Shown here: positions 40,485 through 48,530 of the stretch, piece by piece | Numbering within the stretch: the stretch's first letter is position 1 | How the letters are laid out: each line of letters opens with the position of its first letter | Assembly: GCA_050700835.1 (NCBI GenBank) | Contig: JBOHDX010000105.1 | Coordinates: forward strand, 1-48,530 | Length of the DNA: 48,530 nucleotides | Origin: JBOHDX01 sp050700835 | GTDB taxonomy: Bacteria; Actinomycetota; Actinomycetes; Propionibacteriales; Nocardioidaceae | Direction: 5' to 3' | Notes under the pieces: model-generated | Told to the model about the DNA's origin: nothing | The model's database searches: none | Seen by the model: only the letters and a program-made list of their open reading frames with translations | Position numbers and translations under genes: made by a program

Positions 40485-41123
40485 TCACTGGATGAGGTAG
40501 ATCGTCGAGAACAACCCGATCCATACGATGTCGACGAAGTGCCAGTAGTAGGACACGACGATTGCGGTGACGGCTTGTTCGTGGGTGAACCTGCGGGCGA
40601 GGAACGTACGCCCCAACACCAGCAGGAAGGCGATCAGGCCGCCGGTGACGTGCAGGCCGTGGAACCCGGTCGTGAGGTAGAAGACGGAGCCGTACGGCGA
40701 GGACGACAACGTGATGTTGTCGTGGAACAGGGAGGCGTACTCCTTCGCCTGACCGGCGATGAAGAACGCGCCCATCAAATAGGTGAGCACGAACCACTCG
40801 CGCATGCCCCACTCGCCGACCTTGACGATGCTGCCGGTGCGTCCCACGCGTCCCTTCTCGGCCGCGAAGACGCCCCACTGGCAGGTGACGCTGGAGAGCA
40901 CGAGCACGGTCGTGTTGAGCGTCGCGTACGGGACGTCCAACTTCGCTGTGTCCTGGGTCCACAGCTCGGGGGAGACCGACCGGATCGTGAAGTAGGCGGC
41001 GAACAGGGCCGCGAAGAACATCAGCTCGCTGGAGAGCCAGACGATCGTTCCGACGCTCACCATGCTCGGACGGTCGTGCTGTCCGTGCAGGCGCGCTGAT
41101 TGGGGGGCGGTCACGGTTGCCAC
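40485..41123 (-). CDS. ctaE: Cytochrome c oxidase subunit III
   Basis: The subunit has five helices and the family stretches RPSMVSVGTIVWLSSELMFF, SSPYGSVFYLTTGFHGLHVT and SYYWHFVDIVWIGLFSTIYL. I place the start at GTG 41123 (212 aa) because the -10 CATAAT covers 41136-41131, which makes the ATG at 41132 part of the promoter; another GTG at 41114 is possible. A TTGACA -35 lies at 41157-41152. The gene heads the ctaE-qcrC-qcrA-qcrB operon, joining oxidase and bc1 genes as expected for a supercomplex. Confidence 0.92.
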   Translation of the reverse strand: MATVTAPQSARLHGQHDRPSMVSVGTIVWLSSELMFFAALFAAYFTIRSVSPELWTQDTAKLDVPYATLNTTVLVLSSVTCQWGVFAAEKGRVGRTGSIVKVGEWGMREWFVLTYLMGAFFIAGQAKEYASLFHDNITLSSSPYGSVFYLTTGFHGLHVTGGLIAFLLVLGRTFLARRFTHEQAVTAIVVSYYWHFVDIVWIGLFSTIYLIQ

Positions 41124-41130
41124 ATCCCGC

Positions 41131-41157
41131 ATTATGTATGCCGGGCGGGGCTGTCAA
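41131..41157 (-). promoter_or_regulatory. Promoter of the ctaE-qcrCAB operon
   Basis: On the minus strand a consensus TTGACA (41157-41152) is separated by 15 bases from CATAAT (41136-41131). This is one of the few places with a good -35. Transcription should begin near 41124, giving a leaderless ctaE. Confidence 0.6.
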
Positions 41158-41224
41158 CACCCCGACCCCCCGATGGCCGCCATTGCCTTCTGGTGGGCAT
41201 GGCACGGGGCACTGGTGGGCCCGA

Positions 41225-41230
41225 TACGAT
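41225..41230 (+). promoter_or_regulatory. -10 element for the leaderless receiver-like gene
   Basis: TACGAT ends six bases before GTG 41237. Confidence 0.55.
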
Positions 41231-41236
41231 CCCCGC

Positions 41237-41662
41237 GTGAGCCAGTCTGCGAGCAGCAAGACCGTCCGGGTCCTCGTCTACAGCGACGACGTGGACGCGC
41301 GCGCATCGGTCATCACCGCACTGGGGAATCGGCCGCATCCGGACCTGCCCCGGTTCGAGTACGTCGAGGTCGCCACCGAGCCTGTGGTGATCCAGCAGAT
41401 GGACTCCGGCAAGATCGATCTGGCCATCCTCGACGGCGAGGCGGTGCCGGCCGGGGGGATGGGCATCGCGCGACAGCTCAAGGACGAGATCTACCGGTGT
41501 CCGCCGCTGCTGGTGCTCACCGGGCGGCCCGACGACGCCTGGCTGGCCACCTGGTCACGCGCCGATGCTGCCGTACCCCGCCCGCTCGACCCCATGAAGC
41601 TGGCCGAGACCGCCATCGCGCTGGTGCGGCGCCGCCTCGCGGCCGTGCCCGCCACCCGCTGA
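41237..41662 (+). CDS. Stand-alone receiver-like (REC) domain protein
   Basis: This 141-aa protein is almost entirely one response-regulator receiver fold. The acidic pair is D17-D18 (VYSDDVDAR), the phosphoacceptor position is D66 (LAILDGEAVP), T95 is in VLTGRPDD, and the usually invariant lysine is R115 in VPRPLDPMKL. The Lys-to-Arg change and the absence of an output domain suggest it does not work as a standard response regulator. No histidine kinase is nearby. It precedes trpD by 23 bases on the same strand. Confidence 0.75.
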   Translation: MSQSASSKTVRVLVYSDDVDARASVITALGNRPHPDLPRFEYVEVATEPVVIQQMDSGKIDLAILDGEAVPAGGMGIARQLKDEIYRCPPLLVLTGRPDDAWLATWSRADAAVPRPLDPMKLAETAIALVRRRLAAVPATR

Positions 41663-41685
41663 CTCCCGTCCGAGGAGGGGCGCCC

Positions 41686-42750
41686 ATGCCCGCGCCGACG
41701 CAGACCGCGCACAGCTGGCCCGAGGTGTTGTCCATCCTCATCGCCGGCATCGACCTCTCCGGCGACCAGGCCGCATGGGCGATGCACGAGATCCTGTCCG
41801 GGAACGCCGCGCCCTCCCAGATCGCCGGCTTCGCGGTGGCGTTGCGGGCCAAGGGGGAGACGGTCGAGGAGGTGGAGGGCCTGACCGCCACGATGTACGC
41901 CTTCGCGGTTCCGCTTCAGGTCGCGGGCCGGGTCGTCGACATCGTCGGCACCGGTGGCGACCGGGCCAGGACCGTCAACATCTCCACGATGTCGGCCATC
42001 GTGATGGCGGGCGCCGGAGTGCGCGTGGTCAAGCACGGCAACCGGGCCGCCTCGTCGGCGAGTGGTGCCGCCGACGTCCTCGAGAGCCTCGGCGTACGCC
42101 TGGACGTACCCCCTGGGCAGATCGGTCAGGTGCTCGACGAAGCCGGGATCACGTTCTGCTTCGCCCCGGCGTTCCACTCGTCCCTGCGGCACTCGGCCGT
42201 GACCCGTCGCGAGCTCGGGGTGGCCACGACCTTCAACTTCCTGGGCCCGATGACCAACCCCGCCCGGCCCCAGGCGCAGGCGGTCGGGGTGGCCGACGCC
42301 CGGATGGCACCGATCATGGCCGGCGTGTTCGCCCGCCGCGGTGTCGACGCGTGGGTGTTCCGTGGCGACGACGGCCTGGACGAGCTCACCACGACCACCA
42401 CCTCGACGGTCTGGCAGGCCCGCGACGGCGCCGAGCCGCAGCAGCATCAGGTCGACCCGTCGCGGCTCGGGCTCAGCCCGGCGACCGCCGACGACCTGCG
42501 CGGCGCCGATCCGGCGTTCAACGCCGACGTGGTGCGCCGGCTGCTTTCCGGTGAGCAGGGTCCGGTGCGTGACGCGGTCCTGCTCAACGCCGGCGCCGGA
42601 CTGGCCGTGCACGCCGCCGACGACGGTCCGCTGGAGGACTGCCTCGCCGCCGGCATGGTGCGTGCCCGCGAGTCCATCGACAGTGGCAGCGCGGCCGAGT
42701 TGCTCACCCGCTGGATCGCGGCCACCCGCGCCCTCGCCCCGCCCACCTGA
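41686..42750 (+). CDS. trpD: Anthranilate phosphoribosyltransferase
   Basis: This 354-aa enzyme joins anthranilate and PRPP in tryptophan synthesis. Diagnostic segments are the PRPP loop VDIVGTGGDRARTVNIST, VKHGNRAASSASGAADVLE, FCFAPAFHSSLRHSAVTRRE and FNFLGPMTNPARPQAQAVGV. ATG 41686 has GAGGAGGGG upstream; the longer open frame to 41062 is not coding. It stands apart from other trp genes, as in M. tuberculosis (Rv2192c, beside ctaE). Confidence 0.96.
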   Translation: MPAPTQTAHSWPEVLSILIAGIDLSGDQAAWAMHEILSGNAAPSQIAGFAVALRAKGETVEEVEGLTATMYAFAVPLQVAGRVVDIVGTGGDRARTVNISTMSAIVMAGAGVRVVKHGNRAASSASGAADVLESLGVRLDVPPGQIGQVLDEAGITFCFAPAFHSSLRHSAVTRRELGVATTFNFLGPMTNPARPQAQAVGVADARMAPIMAGVFARRGVDAWVFRGDDGLDELTTTTTSTVWQARDGAEPQQHQVDPSRLGLSPATADDLRGADPAFNADVVRRLLSGEQGPVRDAVLLNAGAGLAVHAADDGPLEDCLAAGMVRARESIDSGSAAELLTRWIAATRALAPPT

Positions 42751-42768
42751 CCCGATCCGCTGGGACGG

Positions 42769-44765
42769 TCAGCTGACGACGATGCTCCACCGGTAGCGGG
42801 CCAGGTGGTTGCCCGCCCGGTCGTGGATCCGCCCGGACAGGATCACCGTGTAGGTCCGGCCCTTGCGCATGTTGGCGCGAGGGTTCACCGTGATCGACCG
42901 ACCGTTGTTGGACAGGGTCACGCGAGCCGGTTGAGGGTGCTGACGGCCCTTGAGCATCAACATCACAGTGCCGGTATTGACACTGAAGACTCGCTCGGTG
43001 AGGGTCGCCCGGAAGTTGGCGGCGGGCCTGGCGGTGTAGACCGGGGTCACCGAGCTGACCATCGGCGCCGTGGCGTCCACCCAGTAGTTGCGCCAGGCGG
43101 TCGACGCGATCGGCGTCCCGACGGCGTCGAGGCTGACGACCCGCCACTGCTGCTGGCCATCGGGCAGCTGATAGTACGGAGCCCAGCTGGTCGCCGTCGT
43201 GTAGATCGTCTCGCTGGGGTAGGTCGCGCCTCGCAGGCGTCGTTCGAAGCGGTAGTGCGCAGCGCCGCTAACCGGCCGCCAGGTGAACACGGTCGACCTG
43301 GGCGACACCAACCTGTTGTTGGCGGGTGCGACGAGCGTCGGTGCGGAGCCGGTGACGTAGAACGTCGTTGCGGGGCTCCAGCGGCTGGGGTTACCGGCGC
43401 TGTCGACCTTCCGGACCCGCCAGAGGTACGCCCGGGTGGCGGCCGGGAGTGGAGTGCTGGCGGACCAAGAGGATTGGAGCGACGTGGACTGGACTAGGAG
43501 GTTTTGGGCCGAGAAGGTCCGGTCGTTGTTCTTGTAGACCTGGATCACGTAGTAGGAGAGGCCGGACATCGGGTTCCATGCGAAGTGCTGGCCGGTCGCA
43601 ACCTTCGCACCGGTGGCCGGGAAGGTGGTCGTCGGCAACGTAGAACGCTTGACCAGCTGCATGGTGTCGCTCCAGGGCAACGGGTACAGGTTGGCGTCGA
43701 TCGCCCGGACCCGCCAGAACAATGGGCCATCCGGATACGTCCCCGAGGGGTCGGTGTACGAGGTCTGGTCGACTGTGGCATCGATCAGCGGACTCGCGAA
43801 GCTGTTGTCCTTCGCCACCTGGACTTCGTAGTTCCGTGCTTCGGTGACCGGGATCCCACCGGTCGGCGCCGGAGTGGTGCTGTCGGCCTGGTTGGTGGCG
43901 AGGTAGTCGTTCCACGACAGCGTGGTCTGGTCCCCGACCGCGGTTGGCGCGGAGTTCGTGCCGGAGTCAGCCCGTCGACCGGCAGGGAGCGCTTGTCGAA
44001 CGCGTTCGTGGGCGTGGTCGGCTCAGGCGCGCATCCAGCCTGTCCGACTTCGCACGGCCGGACTGTCCAGTAGTACGCGTTGCCGGCTTGACTGTCCTGC
44101 AGCGTCGTGGTCGGCGCCCAGCGCGTGCTCTTGGTGTAGAGCGGGAAACCTGCGATCAGGTTCGAGAAGTGCTGGTCGTGTGACAGGTACACCAAATATC
44201 CACCGGCGCCAGTCACCGGCGCCCAGTCCACGCCTGCGGTGTGGACACCGTGTACGTCGTCGACTGGACACTGGTGTCCACCGAGGGGTTGGTGAAGCCG
44301 GGATCGGTGTCGACCTGGACCTCGTACTGCGTGGTTCCCGGGCTGGGCTTCCACGTAAGAGCTGGCACCCCGGTCGGTTGATGAAGGATCGACTCGCTGG
44401 ACGGCGTCTGCAAGGTCGGGCCGGCTAGGCGCTGACGGCGAACTGCCCGTGCCCCCAGCCGCCGGTGCCGGTGGCACTTGAGGCCCGGACCCGCCAGTAG
44501 ACGTTGCCGGCCGGCAGCGCCGTCAGGGGCGTCAGGTGCCGGTTGGCGGTCGTGGCATCGATGAGGTTCGTTCCGAATCCGCGGCTGGTGGACACCTGGA
44601 CCTCGTAGCTGGTGGCGCCTCGCACGCTGACCACGACAGGGTGGCGGTGGCCGACGTCCTTCCCTGGGAGGAGGTCAGGTTTCTCGGCGCCGCTGGCACT
44701 GCCTGAGCGGGCACGCTGATCGCCAGGCTGCCGAGCATCGCAGCCACCACGACCAGGACGAGACG
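42769..44765 (-). pseudogene. Secreted fibronectin-III-like repeat protein broken by frameshifts
   Basis: Homologous segments in successive frames form one protein: a signal sequence (LGSLAISVPAQA near 44750-44700), about six Fn3-like modules and a C-terminal Ig-like domain (42769 to about 43100). The modules repeat YEVQV and WRVRA marks, for example TSYEVQVSTSRGFG, TQYEVQVDTDPGF, GGYLVYLSHDQHF, NYEVQVAKDNSF and SYYVIQVYKNNDRTF. The frame changes near 44625, 44425 (with an in-frame TAG at 44425-44427), 44245 and 43970. No ATG fits the signal sequence; GAGGAGG lies near 44790. The intact last part, 42769-43818, could be translated alone but lacks a signal. Sequencing indels are the main alternative. 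Confidence 0.8.
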
Positions 44766-44843
44766 TACCGTGATACCGGCCCGTCCTCCTCAGCCGAACG
44801 GCCCACATCCGCTGAGCCAGCGGCAGGGCCCCACCGGGGGTGG

Positions 44844-45131
44844 TTAGCCGACGGTGTCGACGCCGATGCTGAACGCGGCCTCGAGATCATGCTGGGAGTA
44901 CGTCCGGAACGCGATGTGTGTCTCGGTGGACTGGACGCCGGGGACCTTGTTCAGCTGGTCGGCCACAACGGTCGCGACGTCGTCGTGTGCGGGCACCCTG
45001 ACCAGGGCGATGAGATCGATGTGGCCGGTGACCGAGTAGACCTCGCTGACGCCCTGCAGTCCGGCGATCTGCTCGGCCACCTCGGGGATTCGAGCGACGT
45101 CGGCCTTGACGAACACGATCGCGGTGATCAC
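44844..45131 (-). CDS. Stand-alone Lrp/AsnC ligand-binding (RAM) domain protein
   Basis: This 95-aa protein is just the RAM effector domain of Lrp/AsnC regulators without the HTH: VITAIVFVKADVARIPEVAE, SEVYSVTGHIDLIALVRVPA, ADQLNKVPGVQSTETHIAFR. GTG 45131 has an ideal GAGGAGG upstream. Stand-alone RAM proteins form oligomers that bind amino acids and may modulate full-length regulators or enzymes. The ligand is unknown. trpD lies on the other side of the broken repeat gene. Confidence 0.88.
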   Translation of the reverse strand: MITAIVFVKADVARIPEVAEQIAGLQGVSEVYSVTGHIDLIALVRVPAHDDVATVVADQLNKVPGVQSTETHIAFRTYSQHDLEAAFSIGVDTVG

Positions 45132-45288
45132 GCGGACCTCCTCGCAGATGCCGGGCCACGGGCAGGGCACGGTCGCTGGGGCGAGCCTAATGCTCGGCGG
45201 CGAGTGACTGGCGGGCCCCATCCGATCTCTCGGGGCCTCGGCACGACCGGACCTGCGGGCACCGACGATCGGATCCGACCACGGCGGG

Positions 45289-47094
45289 TCAGCGAGGCGG
45301 TTGGTGCTGGGTCGCTGGCAGCCGGTGCTCGTCGAACGGCACGAGCCGGTGCCGCGACTCGGTCATCGCGTCGGCCAGCGCCGTGTGACGGTGGGCTCCG
45401 GCGACCGGGCAGGTCCAGCTGCCGTCGATGCGCACGAGGCGCACCGTGTCGGCCTCCAACCAGCGCAGCACCAGCTCGGTCTCGCTGGCGGTGGCGGCCG
45501 GAGTGGGGCCGGGACCCGGCGAGACCGTCTCGGCCGAGGCGACGAGGCCCTCGACCCACACCCGCGCGTCGGCGCCGCCGGGCATCACCCCGGCGGCGGC
45601 GAGCCGGCCCCAGCGGATGACATGCACCTCCCACCGCCCGTCGTCACCGCGTCGGGCGGCGACGACCTGGGCGCAGCCGGTGAGCCCGGCGAGCCGTTGG
45701 CTGCGGGCGCTGCCCCGCAGGAACGCGGCGAGCCGGTCCCGGTGCACCCCGGCTTCCTCGAAGCGTTCCTGGCCGGCCAACCGTGCCATCGTGCCGCTGA
45801 GCGCGGAGATAACGGTGCGCGGGTCGTTGAGCAGAGCCGTGCGTACGCGGGCTGACTCCTCGGTGTAGTCGGCGACGTCGGCAGACCCGTCGCACGGCGA
45901 CAAGCAGCGGCCCATCTCGGCGAGCACGCAGGCACTGCGGGCCGGATGCCGCGGCAGGCGGCCGCTGCACTGACGCAACCGGAACACCTCGTGCAGGGCG
46001 GCCACCGCCTGCTCCGCCAACCGCCGCGACCCGAACGGCCCGACGTAGTCGGCCGCGTCGTCGAGCACCTTGCGTACGAGCGAGAGGCGCGGCCATGGCT
46101 CGCGGGTCAGCTTCACCCAGATGACGCGGCCGGGGTGACGCGAGCGCCGGTTGTAGCGCGGCTTGTGCTCGGCGATGAGGCGCAGCTCGCGCACCTGGGC
46201 CTCGAGAGACGTGGCGCAGGTGATGCCCTCGACAGACTCGGCGAGGCCGACCATCTCGCCCATCCGTGACCGGGTCTCGCTGGCCGTGAAGTAGTTGCGG
46301 ACCCGGGTGCGTAGGTCTTTGGACGTGCCGATGTAAAGGACTCGGCGCCGCGCGTCGCGGAACAGGTAGACACCCGGCGCGTGCGGCAACGGCTCGGCCA
46401 GGCGGCGTTTGCGGCGTTGACCGGCGCTGACCCGTGAGCTGAACGTCGACAGCTCCTCCAGCGTGTGCACCCCGAGTGAGCCGAGCCGCTCGATCAGCCC
46501 GTGCAGCACGTCGACCGTCGCCCGGGCGTCGTCGAGCGCGCGGTGGTTGGGCGTGGTCCGGGTACGGAAGAACTGCGCCAGCGTCGACAGCTTGCAGTTG
46601 GGAGTGTCGTCGCGGGTCAGCACCCGGCGCGCCAGCTTGGCCGTGTCGAGCACCTCGAACGCCGGCCAGGCACGACCTTGCGCGGCGGTGAAGTGCTTGA
46701 GGAAGCCGATGTCGAACGGCGCGTTGTGCGCGACCAGCACGCAGCCGTGGGCGAACTCCAGGAAGCTGGGCAGCACCGACTCGATCCGCGGTGCCGTCGC
46801 CACCATCGAGTCGGTGATCCCAGTGAGCACGGCGATGAACGGCGGGATCGGCTGGTGGGGGTTGACCAACGTCTGGAACTCGCCGAGAATCTCGCCTCCA
46901 CACACCTTGACCGCGCCGACCTCGGTGATCATCGATCCACCGACCGCGGACCCTCCGGTGGTCTCGAGGTCGACGACGCAGAACGTCGTCTCGCGCAAGG
47001 GACGGCCGAGCTCGTCGAAGCTGGCCTGGACCACGCGTGGCGCACCGCCCTGGCGGAGAAGCCAGGGCGGCTCGACGTGCTGGGCGACGGTCAT
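45289..47094 (-). CDS. DEDDh exonuclease fused to a GIY-YIG/UvrC-like region
   Basis: This 601-aa protein joins a DNA polymerase III epsilon-like 3'-5' exonuclease (about 30-200; D42 and E44 in VVDLETTGG, VLVAHNAPFDIGFL, HRALDDARAT) to a GIY-YIG nuclease module (about 235-320; GVYLFRDARRRVLYIGTSKD, then LRTRVRNYF) and a UvrC-like cysteine-containing region (SACVLAEMGRCLSPCDG). The family is conserved in actinobacteria (Rv2191) and presumed to act in DNA repair. ATG 47094 is six bases after TACCTT, supporting a leaderless start; the frame is open to 47115. It is divergent from the NYN gene. Confidence 0.92.
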   Translation of the reverse strand: MTVAQHVEPPWLLRQGGAPRVVQASFDELGRPLRETTFCVVDLETTGGSAVGGSMITEVGAVKVCGGEILGEFQTLVNPHQPIPPFIAVLTGITDSMVATAPRIESVLPSFLEFAHGCVLVAHNAPFDIGFLKHFTAAQGRAWPAFEVLDTAKLARRVLTRDDTPNCKLSTLAQFFRTRTTPNHRALDDARATVDVLHGLIERLGSLGVHTLEELSTFSSRVSAGQRRKRRLAEPLPHAPGVYLFRDARRRVLYIGTSKDLRTRVRNYFTASETRSRMGEMVGLAESVEGITCATSLEAQVRELRLIAEHKPRYNRRSRHPGRVIWVKLTREPWPRLSLVRKVLDDAADYVGPFGSRRLAEQAVAALHEVFRLRQCSGRLPRHPARSACVLAEMGRCLSPCDGSADVADYTEESARVRTALLNDPRTVISALSGTMARLAGQERFEEAGVHRDRLAAFLRGSARSQRLAGLTGCAQVVAARRGDDGRWEVHVIRWGRLAAAGVMPGGADARVWVEGLVASAETVSPGPGPTPAATASETELVLRWLEADTVRLVRIDGSWTCPVAGAHRHTALADAMTESRHRLVPFDEHRLPATQHQPPR

Positions 47095-47100
47095 GGCGGC

Positions 47101-47106
47101 AAGGTA
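47101..47106 (-). promoter_or_regulatory. -10 element for the leaderless exonuclease gene
   Basis: On the minus strand TACCTT lies six bases before ATG 47094. Confidence 0.5.
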
Positions 47107-47141
47107 CGGCGGCATACCGACGAAACCGGGCCGCCACGCCC

Positions 47142-47147
47142 TACGCT
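47142..47147 (+). promoter_or_regulatory. -10 element for the leaderless NYN gene
   Basis: TACGCT ends six bases before GTG 47154, so the divergent genes have back-to-back promoters only 35 bases apart. Confidence 0.55.
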
Positions 47148-47153
47148 CGAGTC

Positions 47154-48509
47154 GTGGCAGCCGACGCGTTCAGCGAGCCGGACGACGCTGCAGGTCACGA
47201 GGACCTCGGCGTCGAACGGATCACGGTTCCTGCCCTGCCGGAGGCGGTGCGCGCCCGTGTCGTCTCGCTCGCTACCGAGGCGCTCGGCTCAATCCCGGCA
47301 GAGTCCGTTCCCGCGCCGTTGCGGCGCATCGCGTCGTTCGCGCCCGGGCGGCGGGCGCGGGCTGCGGCCACGCCGATGGCCGTGGCGCTGGAGGACGACG
47401 ACTTCCGTCGCCGCGTGGACGCGCAGGTACGCCTGGCCCATCCCGAGCTCGCCGCGCTCGCCTCGCTGCACCGGGCTTCCGCTGCCGACCCGGTCGACGT
47501 CGCGTCCACGGCGTACCTCCTGCGGCCGGATGACTGGGTTCAAACCCTGCGGGCAGCGATGGAGCAGGTCGAGAGGCGGGAGCAGACCACCGAGTCCGGT
47601 CGCGGAGCCGCCGACGCCCGGCACGTGTCCCGCCAGCTGGAGCAGTCGCGCACCCAGCTGCGAGAGGAACGGCAACGTCACCGCGAGCAGCTGGCGAGCC
47701 TCAAGAAGGACAACGCCGAACTGCGCCGCCGGATCGCGACTCATCGTCAGCGGATTGCGTCCGCCGAGGCCGATGCGGGCGCGCAGACAAGCGAAGCACA
47801 GGCCGTACGCGATGCGGCGGGTCGGCAAGTCGCCAACGCCGAGGCGGAGGCGCGACGGCTGCGTGCTCGGGTCACCGAGCTCGAGGCCGAGAGCGCCACG
47901 CTTCGCCGGGCCGAACGGGAGAGCCGTACCGCTGCCACCGTTCGGGCGCGCGTCCTCCTCGACACGCTCGTCGATGCCGCGTCCGGTCTGCGACGCGAGC
48001 TCGCGCTGCCGCCGGTCGACGTGCTGCCGGCGGACCCGGTCTCGGCGAGGGAACGGCCGGTCAGCACCGCCGCCACCCGCTCGTTGCCGGCCGACGACCC
48101 GACCTGGCTCAAGCGTCTGCTCGAGCTGCCGAAGGTGCATCTCGTCGTCGACGGCTACAACGTCACCAAGCTGGCGTGGCCAGAGCTGTCGTTGAGCCAG
48201 CAGCGAACCCGCCTGATGCGTGAGCTGGCTCCGGTGGCCGCTCGCAGCGGAGCGGAGGTGACCGTCGTGTTCGACGGCGCCGACCTCGGCCACACCCCGA
48301 CGGTCAAGGCGCCCCGCGGAGTCCGGGTGCGCTTCAGTCCGCCCGGCGTCATCGCCGACGACGTGATCCGCGACCTCGTGGCAGCCGAACCGGCCGACCG
48401 CGCGGTGGCCGTGGTGTCCACCGATCGAGAGGTCGCTGAGGGGGTGCGGCGTTCCGGTGCGCAGGCGGTCGAGTCCGCGGCGCTGGTACGCCTGCTCCGC
48501 CGCAGCTGA
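47154..48509 (+). CDS. Coiled-coil protein with a C-terminal NYN (YacP-like) RNase domain
   Basis: This 451-aa protein has an N-terminal helical region (about 20-140), a long charged coiled coil (about 140-270, with EQSRTQLREERQRHREQLAS and NAEAEARRLRARVTELEAES), and an NYN/PIN-like nuclease domain (about 325-451). Acidic candidates for metal binding are D333 (VVDGYNV), D374 (VVFDGADLG), D402-D403 (IADDVI) and D424 (VSTDREV). YacP/Rae1-type NYN enzymes cleave ribosome-associated mRNA, so an RNA-decay role is plausible. The long coiled coil suggests assembly or anchoring. GTG 47154 fits the -10 box just upstream. Confidence 0.87.
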   Translation: MAADAFSEPDDAAGHEDLGVERITVPALPEAVRARVVSLATEALGSIPAESVPAPLRRIASFAPGRRARAAATPMAVALEDDDFRRRVDAQVRLAHPELAALASLHRASAADPVDVASTAYLLRPDDWVQTLRAAMEQVERREQTTESGRGAADARHVSRQLEQSRTQLREERQRHREQLASLKKDNAELRRRIATHRQRIASAEADAGAQTSEAQAVRDAAGRQVANAEAEARRLRARVTELEAESATLRRAERESRTAATVRARVLLDTLVDAASGLRRELALPPVDVLPADPVSARERPVSTAATRSLPADDPTWLKRLLELPKVHLVVDGYNVTKLAWPELSLSQQRTRLMRELAPVAARSGAEVTVVFDGADLGHTPTVKAPRGVRVRFSPPGVIADDVIRDLVAAEPADRAVAVVSTDREVAEGVRRSGAQAVESAALVRLLRRS

Positions 48510-48530
48510 CCGGCCGTACCGAACCGGCGC

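Overview
The window is high-GC DNA with dense short-gap operons, GTG starts and many leaderless genes. It also has the actinobacterial qcrCAB/ctaC-F respiratory set, PspA-PspAA-HtpX-PspAB and a GlnR-like site. It reads as a chromosomal segment of an actinobacterium, most likely Propionibacteriales/Nocardioidaceae (the family is an inference). From glnA to trpD the gene content and much of the order match the Mycobacterium tuberculosis Rv2190-Rv2220 region, remembered here rather than searched: glnA, RDD protein, DUF4191, lipA, lipB, TIGR01777 epimerase, lipoyl E2, pepA, gcvT, DUF3043, glycerate kinase, HesB/IscA protein, adenosine kinase family, ctaC, qcrB, qcrA, qcrC, ctaE, trpD and a DEDDh exonuclease-GIY-YIG protein.

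Region 1 (1-5653) is accessory. It holds the end of an IS21-family insertion sequence (1-125), a MobF/TrwC relaxase-helicase, a 417-base non-coding stretch with two related hairpin modules, an excisionase-like HTH protein, a tyrosine integrase, and a PIN toxin/antitoxin pair whose toxin stop overlaps the integrase stop. Together they look like an integrated mobilizable element placed beside glnA. No transfer channel or coupling protein is visible.

Region 2 (5654-12930) carries glnA with a GlnR-like site, an RDD membrane protein, a SigE-like sigma factor with a repeat-expanded tail and an overlapping membrane anti-sigma candidate, a frameshifted LuxR relic, a tiny secreted peptide, a flavodoxin-family protein, a DUF2510-scramblase-like protein and DUF4191.

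Region 3 (12969-23139) is a lipoate neighbourhood: lipB-lipA (synthesis and attachment), the two-lipoyl E2 and its E3 Lpd (users), and gcvT (glycine cleavage, which also depends on a lipoylated partner), with pepA and small conserved proteins between.

Region 4 (23174-30561) holds an aldo/keto reductase, DUF3043, the Psp envelope-stress set, a GNAT enzyme, a glycerate kinase and an A-type Fe-S carrier. Region 5 (30679-41132) is the respiratory block: adenosine-kinase-like PfkB protein, ctaC-ctaD-ctaF, an L,D-transpeptidase lipoprotein, and ctaE-qcrC-qcrA-qcrB in the opposite direction, which encode the bcc-aa3 supercomplex. Region 6 (41237-48530) holds a degenerate receiver protein, trpD, a secreted repeat protein broken by several frameshifts, a stand-alone Lrp/AsnC RAM-domain protein, the exonuclease-GIY-YIG protein and a coiled-coil NYN-domain nuclease.

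Most of the window is ordinary conserved chromosome. The best candidates for something undescribed are the paired hairpin modules and inverted repeats around the relaxase, the possible attachment repeats beside glnA, the minisatellite in the sigma-factor tail, and the small secreted peptide with its operator-like hairpin.
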